A stretch of 64,000 nucleotides of DNA from Solimonas sp. SE-A11 (GTDB lineage: Bacteria; Pseudomonadota; Gammaproteobacteria; Nevskiales; Nevskiaceae): positions 124,001 to 188,000 of the forward strand of contig NZ_JAUASX010000006.1 in NCBI RefSeq assembly GCF_030345715.1, in the 5' to 3' direction. Numbering within the stretch: position 1 is the stretch's first letter; each line of letters starts with the position of its first letter. The notes below the pieces were generated by a model. The model did not search any database. It had not been told where the DNA came from and was given only the letters and a program-made list of their open reading frames with translations. Shown here one piece after another: positions 13,667 through 25,262 of this stretch. The position numbers were made by a program, and so were the translations under genes.

Positions 13667-14428
13667 ATGAAAATGTCCCCACCCTGCGTGCTGTGCCTGT
13701 CCGGCCACGATCCCACCGGCGGCGCCGGCCTCACCGCCGACATCGAGGCGATCGGGGCACTGGGAGGCCATGCCCTGGGCGTCATTACCGCCAATACCGT
13801 GCAGGACACCTCCAACGTCCAGCGCGTTGCGGCGGTGCCGCCGATCCTGATGGCGGCCCAGATCGAAGTCCTGCTGGCGGACTGCCACATCGGGGCCATC
13901 AAGATCGGCCTTCTTGGCGACGCCGCGCAGCTCGACCCCATCCTCGACTGCATCCGCCGCCTGCAGGTTCCCGTGGTGCTGGATCCGGTGCTGCGCGCCG
14001 GTGGCGGCGCCCATCTGGTCCGCAGCGAGCTGCTGCTGGCGGTCAAGGAACGGCTGCTGCCGCAGGTCACGGTGCTGACCCCGAATGCCGCCGAGGCTCG
14101 CCTGCTGGGCGGTGGCGAGGACGGCGCCGCCCTGCTGGCTACCGGCCTCGCCCACCTGCTGGTGACGCGCGGCGACGAGCCCGGCGGCAACGTCGTCAAC
14201 ACCTGGTACCAGGCCGGCCGGCCACCCCGCGACTTCGAGTGGCCCCGCCTGCCACAGCGCTTCCACGGCGCCGGCTGCACGTTGGCCGCCGCCATCGCCG
14301 CCCTGCTGGCGGCGGGCAAGCCGGTGGCCGAGGCGCTGGAAGGCGCGCAGGCCTATACCCACGGCGCGCTGTCCCGCGCCTACGCCGTGGGCGGCGGACG
14401 CCTGATTCCCGGACGGCGCGCCGCATGA
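13667..14428 (+). CDS. thiD: hydroxymethylpyrimidine/phosphomethylpyrimidine kinase
   Basis: Bifunctional kinase of thiamine biosynthesis, phosphorylating HMP to HMP-P and HMP-PP; ribokinase fold, cytosolic. The protein is 253 residues. CLSGHDPTGGAGLTADIEA at the N-terminus is the substrate-binding signature, and the C-terminal GAGCTLAAAIAA contains the catalytic region (usually G-T-GC). Its last codons overlap the ATG of thiE by four bases (ATGA). Thus the pyrimidine kinase and the enzyme that condenses its product are coupled. Confidence 0.93.
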   Translation: MKMSPPCVLCLSGHDPTGGAGLTADIEAIGALGGHALGVITANTVQDTSNVQRVAAVPPILMAAQIEVLLADCHIGAIKIGLLGDAAQLDPILDCIRRLQVPVVLDPVLRAGGGAHLVRSELLLAVKERLLPQVTVLTPNAAEARLLGGGEDGAALLATGLAHLLVTRGDEPGGNVVNTWYQAGRPPRDFEWPRLPQRFHGAGCTLAAAIAALLAAGKPVAEALEGAQAYTHGALSRAYAVGGGRLIPGRRAA

Positions 14429-15069
14429 AGCACCTGCCCCCCCTGTCCGCGCCGCTGCGCGGCCTCTATGCGATCACCTCCGAGGCCATCTGCCGCTCGC
14501 CGGGCCGGCTGGTGGCGTCCGCCGCCGAGGCCCTGGCCGGCGGTGCGCGCCTGCTGCAGTACCGCGACAAGTGGCACGACGCCGCCACGCGCGAGCGCAA
14601 CGCCCATGCGCTGCGCGGCCTGTGCCACGAGTTCGGCGCGCTGTTCATCGTCAACGACGACCCGGCCCTGGCCGAGGCGGTGGACGCCGACGGCGTGCAC
14701 GTCGGCGCCGCCGACGCGCCACTGGCCGAGGCCCGCCGCCGCCTGGGGCCGCGCGCGATCATCGGCGTGAGCTGCGCCAATTCCCTGGAGCGCGCCCGTG
14801 CCGCGGCTGCGGCCGGGGCAAACTACGTGGCCTTCGGACGCTTCTTCGAGTCCGGCACCAAACCTGACGCGCCGCAGGCCGACCTGGCGCTGCTGCAGGC
14901 GGCCCGCGCCGCGATCGGCCTGCCGATCTGCGTCATCGGCGGGCTGCTGCCCTCCAATACCGCCCCCCTGATCGCTGCCGGCGCCGACATGGCGGCGGCG
15001 GTCGAGGGAATTTTTGGAGCGACCGATGTCGAAGCCCGTGCGCGGGAGTATTCACGCCTGTTCGGCTAG
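14425..15069 (+). CDS. thiE: thiamine-phosphate synthase
   Basis: Thiamine-phosphate pyrophosphorylase, joining HMP-PP and the thiazole phosphate. The protein is 214 residues, the typical TIM-barrel size. QYRDK (about residue 46), FIVNDDPALA, ADGVHVG, IGVSCAN and the phosphate-binding CVIGGL are all in place. The ATG at 14425 overlaps the thiD stop. hemL follows 63 bases later, an arrangement common in gammaproteobacteria. Confidence 0.93.
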   Translation: MKHLPPLSAPLRGLYAITSEAICRSPGRLVASAAEALAGGARLLQYRDKWHDAATRERNAHALRGLCHEFGALFIVNDDPALAEAVDADGVHVGAADAPLAEARRRLGPRAIIGVSCANSLERARAAAAAGANYVAFGRFFESGTKPDAPQADLALLQAARAAIGLPICVIGGLLPSNTAPLIAAGADMAAAVEGIFGATDVEARAREYSRLFG

Positions 15070-15132
15070 ACTCTCGCTCCTTCATTTCCGACGGCCTGCA
15101 CCGTTTTGCAGCAGGCCTCCAAGACCGCCGCC

Positions 15133-16416
<1,284 letters not shown>

Positions 16417-16429
16417 GCCTCGCTAGGTC

Positions 16430-18433
16430 ATGAGCGAATACGTCCAGCTGCTGTACGACTGGATCAACGCCCACCCGATGTGGGCGCAGGTCCTGCTGTT
16501 CGTGGTGGCGATGGTCGACGCGATCTTCATCCTCGGCGCCTTCGTGCCGGCGGGCGTCATGCTGTTCGCCGTGGGCGCACTGATTGCCCTGGGCTCGCTG
16601 GACCTGTGGCTCACCGTGGTGATCGCCGCCGCCGGGGCCCTGGCGGGCGATGCGCTGTCTTTCTGGCTGGGCCGCCGCTACGGCAATCGCCTGTTCGAAA
16701 GCCAGCTGATGGCGCGCTACCCCGAGATTCTCAACAACGCGCGCCGCTTCTTCGACCGCCACGGCGGCAAGGGCGTGATGCTGGCGCGCTTCCTCGGGCC
16801 GGTGCGCTCGGTCACGCCGGCACTGGCCGGCGCCGCCGGCATGCCGGCCTGGCTGTTCCTGGTCACTGACGGCATCGCCGCACTGGCCTGGGCATTGGCC
16901 TATATCCTGCCGGGCATGGTGTTCGGCGCCTCGCTGGGACTGGCCGCCGAGGTCGCCGGGCGCCTGGCCCTGCTGATCCTGCTGCTGGCCCTGTTCGTCT
17001 GGCTGGTGATCGCCCTGACCGGCCTGGTGATCGGCCAGTTGCAGAAGCGCGCCGAGGACTGGATCGGGGCCCTGCTGGACTGGAGCCGCCGCCACCGCCG
17101 CCTGGGCCGCTTCGGCGCCGCCCTGGCCGACCCGGACCAGCCGGAGACCCCGGTGCTGGCGCTGATGGCGCTGGCCCTGCTCGCCGTCGGCGGTGCCTTC
17201 CTGTATTTCTGGGCCGCGCCCGGCATCAGCCCCGATCCGAGGTCGATGGACGTCGCCGTGTTCCAGGCCTTGCGCGAGTTGCACAGCCCCTGGGGCATTG
17301 CCCTGGCGCAGGCCCTGCTGCAGCTGGGCGAATGGCCGGTCTACCTGCCGCTGGCGACAATCGTGTTCCTGGCCCTGCTGATCGCGCGCAAGGGCCGCGC
17401 CACCGCGCACTGGCTGGGCGCGCTGGGCTTCGCTTCGCTGATCTCGGTGGGCCTGTACCTGGTGCCCAAGATTCCGCCACCGTTCCGCCAGTTCGGCAGC
17501 TTCGAGCCCAATGGCTACCACGCCGTGGACCTGGTGCTGTCCACGGTGATCTATTCCTTCCTGCCGGTGCTGCTCGCCACCGGCCGACGCACCGGCACGC
17601 GCGTGATGATCTATGGCGTCAGCGCTGCGCTGGTGCTGCTGATCCTGCTGGCACAGCTGTACCTGGGCGTGCAGTGGTGGAGCATCGCGGTGTTCTCGCT
17701 GGGCATCGGCGTCGCCTGGACGGCGCTGCTGGGCCTGGGCTACCGCCGCCACCAGCCGGAGAAGGTCAGCGGCCGCCGCTTCGTGCTGCCGGTGCTGGCG
17801 GTGTTCGTGCTGGCCGCCAGCCTGCAGTGGTCCGATGACCGCGGCCTGGCGCAGGAGCCGCTGCCGCAGCGCACGCTCAGCATCATGCAGATCGACGACT
17901 GGGCGCGCTCGGGCTACCAGAAGCTGCGCTCGCAGCGCCAGAACCTGTTCGGCCGCGAGCGCCAGCCCTTCAACCTGCAGTGGGCCGGCGACCTCGACCG
18001 GATCGAGGCACAGCTGCTGGAGCAGGGCTGGCAGCAGACTGCACCGCTGAGCCTGCAGAACGGCCTGCGCTGGCTGGCCCCGGACACGGTGGTGGAGGAG
18101 CTGCCGGTGCTGCCGCAGGTCAATGCCGGCCGCCACCAGGCCCTGGTGCTGCGCCTGCCGATGCCGGGCGACGATACGCGTCAGTACCTGCTGCGACTCT
18201 GGCCCACCGGTTACAAGACTGCCGACGGCGAGCCGATCTGGATCGGCTACATCGCCGAACAGCAGGCGCGCAGTGTCTATCGCCTGCTGCGCTACCCCGT
18301 CTACCTGCGCACCGCCGTGCCGCTGCCGCAGCTGCTCGGCAGCCTGCCGGGCACGCGCGTGCTCGGTGCCGGCGCGGTGTGGCGCCTGAAGACCGACGAA
18401 TCCAAGACCGAGCCCCAGGGAACCACTCCGTGA
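16430..18433 (+). CDS. DedA-PAP2-LssY fusion membrane protein
   Basis: A 667-residue inner-membrane protein with three parts. Residues about 10-200 form a DedA/SNARE-associated domain, with the FLGPVRSVTPALAGAAGMP motif near 130. Residues about 240-460 form a PAP2-type helical bundle, and about 480-650 form a soluble LssY-like C-terminal domain. In the PAP2 part the expected phosphatase signatures are degraded: the third motif reads AQLYLGVQWWSI where SRxYLGVHxPxD is normal, and the second reads EPNGYHA instead of PSGHA. Lipid transport or sensing is therefore more likely than phosphatase activity. ftsY starts inside its last codons (GTGA overlap). Confidence 0.85.
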   Translation: MSEYVQLLYDWINAHPMWAQVLLFVVAMVDAIFILGAFVPAGVMLFAVGALIALGSLDLWLTVVIAAAGALAGDALSFWLGRRYGNRLFESQLMARYPEILNNARRFFDRHGGKGVMLARFLGPVRSVTPALAGAAGMPAWLFLVTDGIAALAWALAYILPGMVFGASLGLAAEVAGRLALLILLLALFVWLVIALTGLVIGQLQKRAEDWIGALLDWSRRHRRLGRFGAALADPDQPETPVLALMALALLAVGGAFLYFWAAPGISPDPRSMDVAVFQALRELHSPWGIALAQALLQLGEWPVYLPLATIVFLALLIARKGRATAHWLGALGFASLISVGLYLVPKIPPPFRQFGSFEPNGYHAVDLVLSTVIYSFLPVLLATGRRTGTRVMIYGVSAALVLLILLAQLYLGVQWWSIAVFSLGIGVAWTALLGLGYRRHQPEKVSGRRFVLPVLAVFVLAASLQWSDDRGLAQEPLPQRTLSIMQIDDWARSGYQKLRSQRQNLFGRERQPFNLQWAGDLDRIEAQLLEQGWQQTAPLSLQNGLRWLAPDTVVEELPVLPQVNAGRHQALVLRLPMPGDDTRQYLLRLWPTGYKTADGEPIWIGYIAEQQARSVYRLLRYPVYLRTAVPLPQLLGSLPGTRVLGAGAVWRLKTDESKTEPQGTTP

Positions 18434-19353
18434 GCAACGACTCCGCCATCGGCCGCTTCCGCGCGCGCCTCAACAAGGGCGATTCCTGGCTGACACGCGA
18501 CATCGGCACGTTTTTCAAGGCCGACGTCCTAAGCCCCGATGCACTGGAGGAACTGGAAACGCGCCTGCTGCTGGCCGATGCCGGCGTCGAGGCCACGCAA
18601 TGGCTGATAGAGCGCCTGCAGACCGACATCAACCTGGGCCGCATCAAGAACGAGAAGCAGCTGCGCGCCTCGCTCAAGGCCGCGCTGGTGGAACTGCTGG
18701 CCCCGATCGCCAAGCCTCTGCAGATTCCCCCCTTCATCAAGCCCTACATCCTGTTCGTGGCCGGAGTGAACGGCGTCGGCAAGACCACCACCATCGGCAA
18801 GCTGGCCCTGCGCTTCAAGCGCGAGGGCAAGTCGGTGATGCTGGCGGCGGGCGATACCTTCCGCGCCGCCGCCGTGCAGCAGCTGGAAACCTGGGCCAGG
18901 CGGGTGGACGTGCCGATCCTGTCCCAGGGAGAGGGCGCCGATTCCGCCAGCGTGATCTTCGACGCCGTGCAGTCGGCCAAGTCCAGGGGCGTGGACGTGA
19001 TCATCGCCGACACCGCCGGACGCCTGCACACACAGAGCCACCTGATGGAGGAGCTGCGCAAGATCAAGCGCGTGCTGCAGAAGCACGATCCCTATGCCCC
19101 TCACGAAGTACTGCTGGTGGTGGATGCCACCACCGGCGGCAATGCCCTGACCCAGGCCATCCAGTTCCACGAAGCGATCGGCCTTACCGGCCTGGCCATC
19201 ACCAAGTTGGACGGCACCGCGAAGGGCGGTATCCTGCTGGCGATCGCCCGACGCATGGCCCTGCCGGTCCGCTTCGTCGGTCTCGGCGAGGGGGCCGAGG
19301 ACCTGGAGCCGTTCGACGCCGAGGCGTACGCGGAAGCTTTGATTGGGGAATGA
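18430..19353 (+). CDS. ftsY: signal recognition particle receptor FtsY
   Basis: SRP receptor GTPase that docks ribosome-SRP complexes at the inner membrane for co-translational insertion. The protein is 307 residues, with N and G domains only; the long acidic A domain of E. coli FtsY is absent. P-loop GVNGVGKTTTIGKL (about residue 114), DTFRAAAVQQLE, DTAGR (about 195) and TKLDGTAKGG (about 260) are all present. The GTG at 18430 overlaps the preceding stop and is the only sensible start, since upstream frame overlaps the LssY gene. It heads the ftsY-ftsE-ftsX-rpoH region. Confidence 0.95.
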   Translation: MSNDSAIGRFRARLNKGDSWLTRDIGTFFKADVLSPDALEELETRLLLADAGVEATQWLIERLQTDINLGRIKNEKQLRASLKAALVELLAPIAKPLQIPPFIKPYILFVAGVNGVGKTTTIGKLALRFKREGKSVMLAAGDTFRAAAVQQLETWARRVDVPILSQGEGADSASVIFDAVQSAKSRGVDVIIADTAGRLHTQSHLMEELRKIKRVLQKHDPYAPHEVLLVVDATTGGNALTQAIQFHEAIGLTGLAITKLDGTAKGGILLAIARRMALPVRFVGLGEGAEDLEPFDAEAYAEALIGE

Positions 19354-19368
19354 AGGTCCGTTGCAAAG

Positions 19369-19495
19369 CCGGGAATCGAGAATCGTGAAAGCAAAGAAAA
19401 AAGAAAAAGAACCTGCGCTTCCCGCGACCTTCTTTGACGATTCCCGATTCCCGATTCCCGATTCCCGTCGGTCAAACGATTTCCGATTCCCGGCT
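19369..19495. repeat. heptamer (GATTCCC) repeat element, copy 2
   Basis: Between ftsY and ftsE. It has GGGAATCGAGAATCG, an A-rich run of AAAGAAAAAAG type, then four to five tandem GATTCCC units (about 19439-19467) and a further GATTCCC at 19484. Heptamers, orientation and A-rich centre match the element at 1158-1260, though the left arm has decayed. It splits an otherwise compact cell-division operon. Confidence 0.8.
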
Positions 19496-19500
19496 GTCCA

Positions 19501-20218
<718 letters not shown>

Positions 20219-20229
<11 letters not shown>

Positions 20230-21181
20230 CCAGGCAGAGTCCAACCTGCAGGTACAGCCATTGCCGCTGATGAAGCGGCTGACGCAGGAGCACACCCGCG
20301 TCTTCTTCTTCTCGCTGGGCAAGCTCGGGCGCAATCCGGTCGGCACGCTGCTGACCGCCCTGGTGATCGGCGTGGCGCTGGCGCTGCCGGCGGGCATGCA
20401 CGTGCTGACCCAGAACCTCAGCAAGATCTCCTATAGCTGGCAGGACTCCCTGCAGCTGTCGCTGTTCCTGAAGGACTCGGTCAGCAGCGAGCGCGGCGCC
20501 GCCCTGGCGCGGGAGATTCGCGACCGGCCCGGCGTGCAGGCCACGCGCTACGTCTCGCGCGAGCAGTCGCTGGCCGAGTTCCGCAGCCAGTCCGGCTTCG
20601 GCGAAGCCCTGGACGTGCTGCAGGACAACCCGCTGCCGGCGGTGATCGCGGTAACCCCGGAACGCGGGCGCAACAAGCTGCAGGTGGAAGTGCTGTTGGG
20701 CGAGCTGACGCGGCTGCCCGAGGTGGACCTGGCCAAGCTCGACCAGAAGTGGCTGGAGCGGCTTTACGCCATCCTCGGCATCATCGACCGCGCGGTGTTC
20801 ATCGTTGGCCTGCTGCTGGGCATCGCCGTGGTGGTCACCGTGGGCAATACCATCCGCCTGGACATCGAGGCACGGCGCGAGGAGATCAGCGTCATGAAGC
20901 TGATCGGCGCGCCCGACAGCTTCATCCGCCGGCCCTTCCTCTATACCGGCTTCTGGTACGGCCTGGCCGGCAGCGTCTTCGCGCTGGTCCTGGTCCTGGC
21001 CGGCACCCTGGCCCTGTCCGGCCCCAGCGAGACCCTGGCCTCGCTGTACGACAGCACGTTCACGCTCAGCGGCCTGTCCTTTGGCTCCAGCCTGCTGCTG
21101 CTGCTGACCGGCATCGTGCTGGGCTGGATCGGCGCCTGGATCACCGTCTGGCGTCACCTGGCCCATATTCAGCCGCAGTAG
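20219..21181 (+). CDS. ftsX: cell division protein FtsX
   Basis: Membrane partner of FtsE, a type VII ABC-type permease that signals to periplasmic cell-wall amidase activators. The protein is 320 residues. An N-terminal cytosolic segment is followed by TM1 (about 40-60), a periplasmic loop of about 130 residues, and three further TM helices (about 192-215, 242-265 and 285-310). VGNTIRLDIEARREEISVMKLIGAPDSFIRRPFL is the typical coupling region. It begins with GTG inside the end of ftsE. Confidence 0.93.
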
Positions 21182-21183
21182 CC

Positions 21184-21213
21184 TTGCAAATCAATGGCTT
21201 GTTCCCATATGGG
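21184..21213 (+). promoter_or_regulatory. candidate sigma-70 promoter of rpoH
   Basis: TTGCAA (21184-21189) and TATGGG or CATATG near 21206-21213 lie 16-18 bases apart, directly upstream of the CIRCE operator. The match to consensus is moderate. A start about 21220 would place CIRCE in the early transcript, as in known HrcA-controlled genes. Confidence 0.35.
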
Positions 21214-21239
21214 GCCTGATCCTGGAACTTCCAGGGGGC

Positions 21240-21266
21240 TTAGCACTCCAATCTTCCGAGTGCTAA
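21240..21266 (+). promoter_or_regulatory. CIRCE operator (HrcA site) upstream of rpoH
   Basis: TTAGCACTC (21240-21248), nine spacer bases, then GAGTGCTAA (21258-21266): an exact match to the CIRCE consensus bound by the heat-shock repressor HrcA. It ends 28 bases before the rpoH ATG. No groE, dnaK or hrcA gene lies here, so the target must be rpoH, putting the sigma-32 gene under a second heat-shock circuit. Confidence 0.95.
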
Positions 21267-21294
21267 CATGGCCTCAACGAAGGGAGTGATTCAC

Positions 21295-22176
<882 letters not shown>

Positions 22177-22198
22177 CGCCAGGCTGCGCGTGAACCCG

Positions 22199-22227
22199 GG
22201 CCCGCGCCATGCGCGGGCCTTTTCTTT
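22199..22227 (+). terminator. intrinsic terminator of rpoH
   Basis: GGCCCGCGC (22199-22207) pairs with GCGCGGGCC (22211-22219) over a CAT loop and is followed by TTTTCTTT. A textbook rho-independent terminator. Confidence 0.9.
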
Positions 22228-22243
22228 GGCGCCGAGGAGCCCC

Positions 22244-22906
22244 ATGGCGGACGACAAGGCCACCCGCCTGCAGCAAAGCTGGATCCACAACGCCGCCGGC
22301 TGGACCGCCGCCGTGCGCGAGGGCCGCATCGAAAGCCGCCGCCTGGCCACCGACGCCGCGATCCTCGCCGCCATCCGGCGCCACCGCCCCGCCCGCCTGC
22401 TGGATCTCGGCTGCGGCGAAGGCTGGCTGTGCCGCGCCGCGGCGGCCGAGGGCATCGACGCCCTCGGCATCGACGCCGCGGCGCCCCTGATCGAGGCCGC
22501 GCGCGCGGCCGGCGGTGCGCGCTACGAGGTGATGGGCTACGAGCAGCTCGACCCGGCGCGCCTCGGCCGCCACGACCTGCTGGTCTGCAACTTCGCCTTG
22601 CTCGACGACCGCCTGCCGGCGCTGCTGCGCGCCCTGCACGCGCTGCGGGCCCCTTCGGGCCGGCTGCTGATCCAGACCCTGCATCCCGGCGAGGCCGAGG
22701 GCGAAGGCTGGCGCGAGGAGCGCTTCGAGGCCTTCGGCTCCGGCTTTCCCGCCGCCATGCCCTGGTATTTCCGCTCGCGCGCCGCCTGGCTGACCGCGCT
22801 GCACGAAGCCGACTGGGGCAATATCGTGACCCACGAACCGATCCATCCCCACACCGGCGCGCCGGCCTCGCTGCTGCTCGACGCCGGCCCCACGGAGACC
22901 GCTTGA
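22244..22906 (+). CDS. class I SAM-dependent methyltransferase
   Basis: A 220-residue Rossmann-fold methyltransferase. Motif I LLDLGCGEGWLCRAAA lies near residue 47, the acidic GIDAA loop near 70 and the motif IV stretch DLLVCNFALLDD near 108. The substrate cannot be told from the sequence. The ATG at 22244 has GAGGAG just upstream, inside the tail of the rpoH terminator region. Its stop overlaps the start of the CoA-binding protein gene by one base (TGATG). Confidence 0.85.
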   Translation: MADDKATRLQQSWIHNAAGWTAAVREGRIESRRLATDAAILAAIRRHRPARLLDLGCGEGWLCRAAAAEGIDALGIDAAAPLIEAARAAGGARYEVMGYEQLDPARLGRHDLLVCNFALLDDRLPALLRALHALRAPSGRLLIQTLHPGEAEGEGWREERFEAFGSGFPAAMPWYFRSRAAWLTALHEADWGNIVTHEPIHPHTGAPASLLLDAGPTETA

Positions 22907-23352
22907 TGAACTGGCAAGACCACCTGCTCACCACCCCCGCGCAGATCGAGGCCCTGCTGGCGCGCCTGCGCCGCGTCGCCGTGTTGGGCATGCGCAGCGA
23001 GCGCCTGGCCGACCGCCCGGCGCACTACGTGCCGGCGGCGCTGAAGGACATGGGCCTGCAGATCGTGCCGGTGGACCTGCACGAACCGCAGTTGCAGAGC
23101 ATCCTCGGCGAGCCCGTCTACCGCCGTCTGGCCGACATCCCCGGCGACATCGACCTGGTCGACGTGTTCCGTCGTCCGGTCGACATCCCCGGCCATCTCG
23201 ACGACATCCTCGCCAAGCGACCCGCCGCCGTCTGGTTGCAGACCGGCATCCGCCACGACGCCGTGGCCGAGCGGCTGGCGCGCGAGGGCATCGACGTGGT
23301 GCAGGACCACTGCCTGATGGTGGAGTACCGGCACTGGCACGCAAGAAGGTAG
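22906..23352 (+). CDS. CoA-binding domain protein
   Basis: A 148-residue small Rossmann protein of the CoA-binding (YccU-like) family. RVAVLGMRSERLADRPAHYVPAALKDMG gives the nucleotide-binding loop, and LVDVFRRPVDIPGHLDDI and VWLQTGIRHDAVAERLAREGIDVVQDHCLMVEY are characteristic. The molecular role of the family is not well defined. It is translationally coupled to the methyltransferase before it. Confidence 0.85.
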   Translation: MNWQDHLLTTPAQIEALLARLRRVAVLGMRSERLADRPAHYVPAALKDMGLQIVPVDLHEPQLQSILGEPVYRRLADIPGDIDLVDVFRRPVDIPGHLDDILAKRPAAVWLQTGIRHDAVAERLAREGIDVVQDHCLMVEYRHWHARR

Positions 23353-23437
23353 CCGCCTTGTCCCTGGCGCCGTCCACAGCGCCCGCGCGGGCGACTACCA
23401 TCGGCGCCATTCCCCAGCCTCCCTGCGGAGACCCAGC

Positions 23438-24253
23438 ATGCAACAGCGCATCTTCATCACCGGCGGCGCCTCCGGCCTCGGCCGGGCCCTGGCCGAACGC
23501 TATGCCCGCGAGGGCTGGCGCGTCTGCGTCGCCGACATCGACCCCGCCAGGGGTGCCGAGACCGTGGCTTCCCTGGCCCAGTACGGCGGTGGCGGGCACT
23601 ACCTGAACTGCGACGTGCGCCGCGAAGCCGACCTGCAGGCGGCGGCCGACTGGCTGCAGTACCACTGGGGCGGCATCGACGTGGTGGTGAACAACGCCGG
23701 CGTCGCCGTGGCCGGCGGCATCGGCGAGCTGCCGATGCGCGACTGGGAATGGATCACCGACATCAACCTGCTCGGCGTGGCGCGCGGCTGCAAGGTGTTC
23801 ACGCCGCTGTTCCGCGCGCAGGGCCGCGGCTACTTCATCAACGTGGCCTCCATGGCAGGCCTGATCCATCCTCCGAAGATGGCCGCCTACTGCGCCACCA
23901 AGGCCGCCGTCGTGGCGCTGTCCGAGGTGCTGGCGGTGGAACTGGCCACCGACCGCATCGGCGTGTCCGTGGTCTGCCCGGACTTCTTCCGCACCAACCT
24001 GGCCGACTCGCTGCGCGCCAGCGACGACCAGGTGGCGGCGCTCACGCGCAAGCTGGTGACCCGCGCCCGCGTCGGCGCCGACGAGATCGCCGACCAGGTG
24101 TTCGACGGCGTGGCCCAGGGCCGCTTCCGCATCGTCACCCATCGCCGCGGCTACGTCGCCTGGATGGCCAAGCGCCTGCTGCCCTGGCGCGCCTTCTCCG
24201 CCGCGGTGCGCCGCGAAGCCGGCCGCATGATGGCGCCGCGGCGGGCCCGCTGA
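23438..24253 (+). CDS. short-chain dehydrogenase/reductase
   Basis: A 271-residue classical SDR. The cofactor motif GGASGLG (about residue 9), the acidic DID after beta-2 (favouring NAD), NNAG (about 86) and the catalytic Ser with YCATK (about 150-154) are intact. The substrate is unknown. GGAG lies seven bases before the ATG. It is followed 25 bases later by a second SDR of a different subgroup, so the pair may act on one pathway. Confidence 0.9.
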   Translation: MQQRIFITGGASGLGRALAERYAREGWRVCVADIDPARGAETVASLAQYGGGGHYLNCDVRREADLQAAADWLQYHWGGIDVVVNNAGVAVAGGIGELPMRDWEWITDINLLGVARGCKVFTPLFRAQGRGYFINVASMAGLIHPPKMAAYCATKAAVVALSEVLAVELATDRIGVSVVCPDFFRTNLADSLRASDDQVAALTRKLVTRARVGADEIADQVFDGVAQGRFRIVTHRRGYVAWMAKRLLPWRAFSAAVRREAGRMMAPRRAR

Positions 24254-24278
24254 ACCGCAAGCAACAGGGAATACACCG

Positions 24279-25025
24279 ATGCGCAAAACCATCCTCATCA
24301 CCGGCGCCTCTTCCGGTCTCGGCCGCGGCATGGCGCGGGAGTTCGCCAAGGCCAGCCGCAACCTCGCGCTCTGCGCGCGCCGCACCGACCGCCTGGAAGA
24401 ACTGAAGGCGGAACTGGAAGCCGCTCACCCCGGCATCCGCGTGTCGATCCGCGCGCTCGACGTAAACCAGTACGAGCAGGTCTTCGAGGTATTCAAGGCC
24501 TTCCGCGACGAGTTCGGCATCCTGGACCGCGTGATCGTCAATGCCGGCATCGGCAAGGGCCAGCCGGTGGGCACCGGCTACTTCCACGCCAACCGCAAGA
24601 CCGCCGAGACCAACTTCGTCGCGGCGCTGGCGCAGTGCGAAGCCGCGGTGGAAATCTTCCGCGCGCAGAAGGCCGGCCACCTGGTGATGATCTCCTCGAT
24701 GAGCGCCATCCGCGGCATGCCGCGCAACCTCACCACCTACGCCGCCAGTAAGGCCGCCGTGGCGGCGCTGGCCGAGGGCATCCGCGCCGACCTGCTGCGC
24801 ACGCCGATCAAGGTCAGCACCATCTTCCCGGGCTACATCCGCTCGGAGATCAACGAGAAGGTGAAGAAGACGCCGTTCATGGTCGACACCGAGACCGGCT
24901 GCCGCGCCCTGGTGGCCGCCATCGAGCGCGAGCCGGCGGAGGCCTCGGTGCCGCGCTGGCCCTGGGCGGCGCTGGGTTTCCTGATGAAGCGGCTGCCGCT
25001 GTCGGCCGTGTCCAAGATGGCGTAG
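24279..25025 (+). CDS. short-chain dehydrogenase/reductase
   Basis: A 248-residue classical SDR with GASSGLG (about residue 9), ARR after beta-2 (favouring NADP), NAGIG (about 88) and the YAASK catalytic pair (about 150). The central part is close to the SDR group with MISSMSAIRGMPRN before the active-site Tyr. The substrate is unknown. It is probably co-transcribed with the SDR ending at 24253. Confidence 0.9.
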   Translation: MRKTILITGASSGLGRGMAREFAKASRNLALCARRTDRLEELKAELEAAHPGIRVSIRALDVNQYEQVFEVFKAFRDEFGILDRVIVNAGIGKGQPVGTGYFHANRKTAETNFVAALAQCEAAVEIFRAQKAGHLVMISSMSAIRGMPRNLTTYAASKAAVAALAEGIRADLLRTPIKVSTIFPGYIRSEINEKVKKTPFMVDTETGCRALVAAIEREPAEASVPRWPWAALGFLMKRLPLSAVSKMA

Positions 25026-25040
25026 CCGCGCCCACGAGAT

Positions 25041-25240
25041 TTCCGTTCGCCCTGAGCCTGTCGAAGGGGTGAGCCGGGGTTGTCGTGGAGTGCCTTGAAT
25101 GGCACTCCACGCCGGTGAACGCCCGGCCATGGATGGCCGGGCAGGGGTAAAATGGGCGAACTGAAATCTCGCCATGGATGGCGCCACCAGAACCAGCCAT
25201 TCATGCTTCGATCCTTCGACAGGCTCAGCACGAACGGCAT
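25041..25240. repeat. nested palindromic intergenic repeat block
   Basis: The outer arms at 25043-25067 and 25213-25237 form a 25-bp inverted repeat with two mismatches, of the CTGAGCCTGTCGAAGG type that is widely dispersed in Proteobacteria. Inside are two smaller perfect hairpins, GTGGAGTGCC/GGCACTCCAC (25085-25110) and GCCCGGCC/GGCCGGGC (25121-25142). The twelve-base unit GCCATGGATGGC occurs twice (about 25127 and 25171). No coding potential is seen; it fills the 237-base gap between an SDR gene and gloA. Confidence 0.8.
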
Positions 25241-25262
25241 CACGCATCGCGGTGAGACACCC

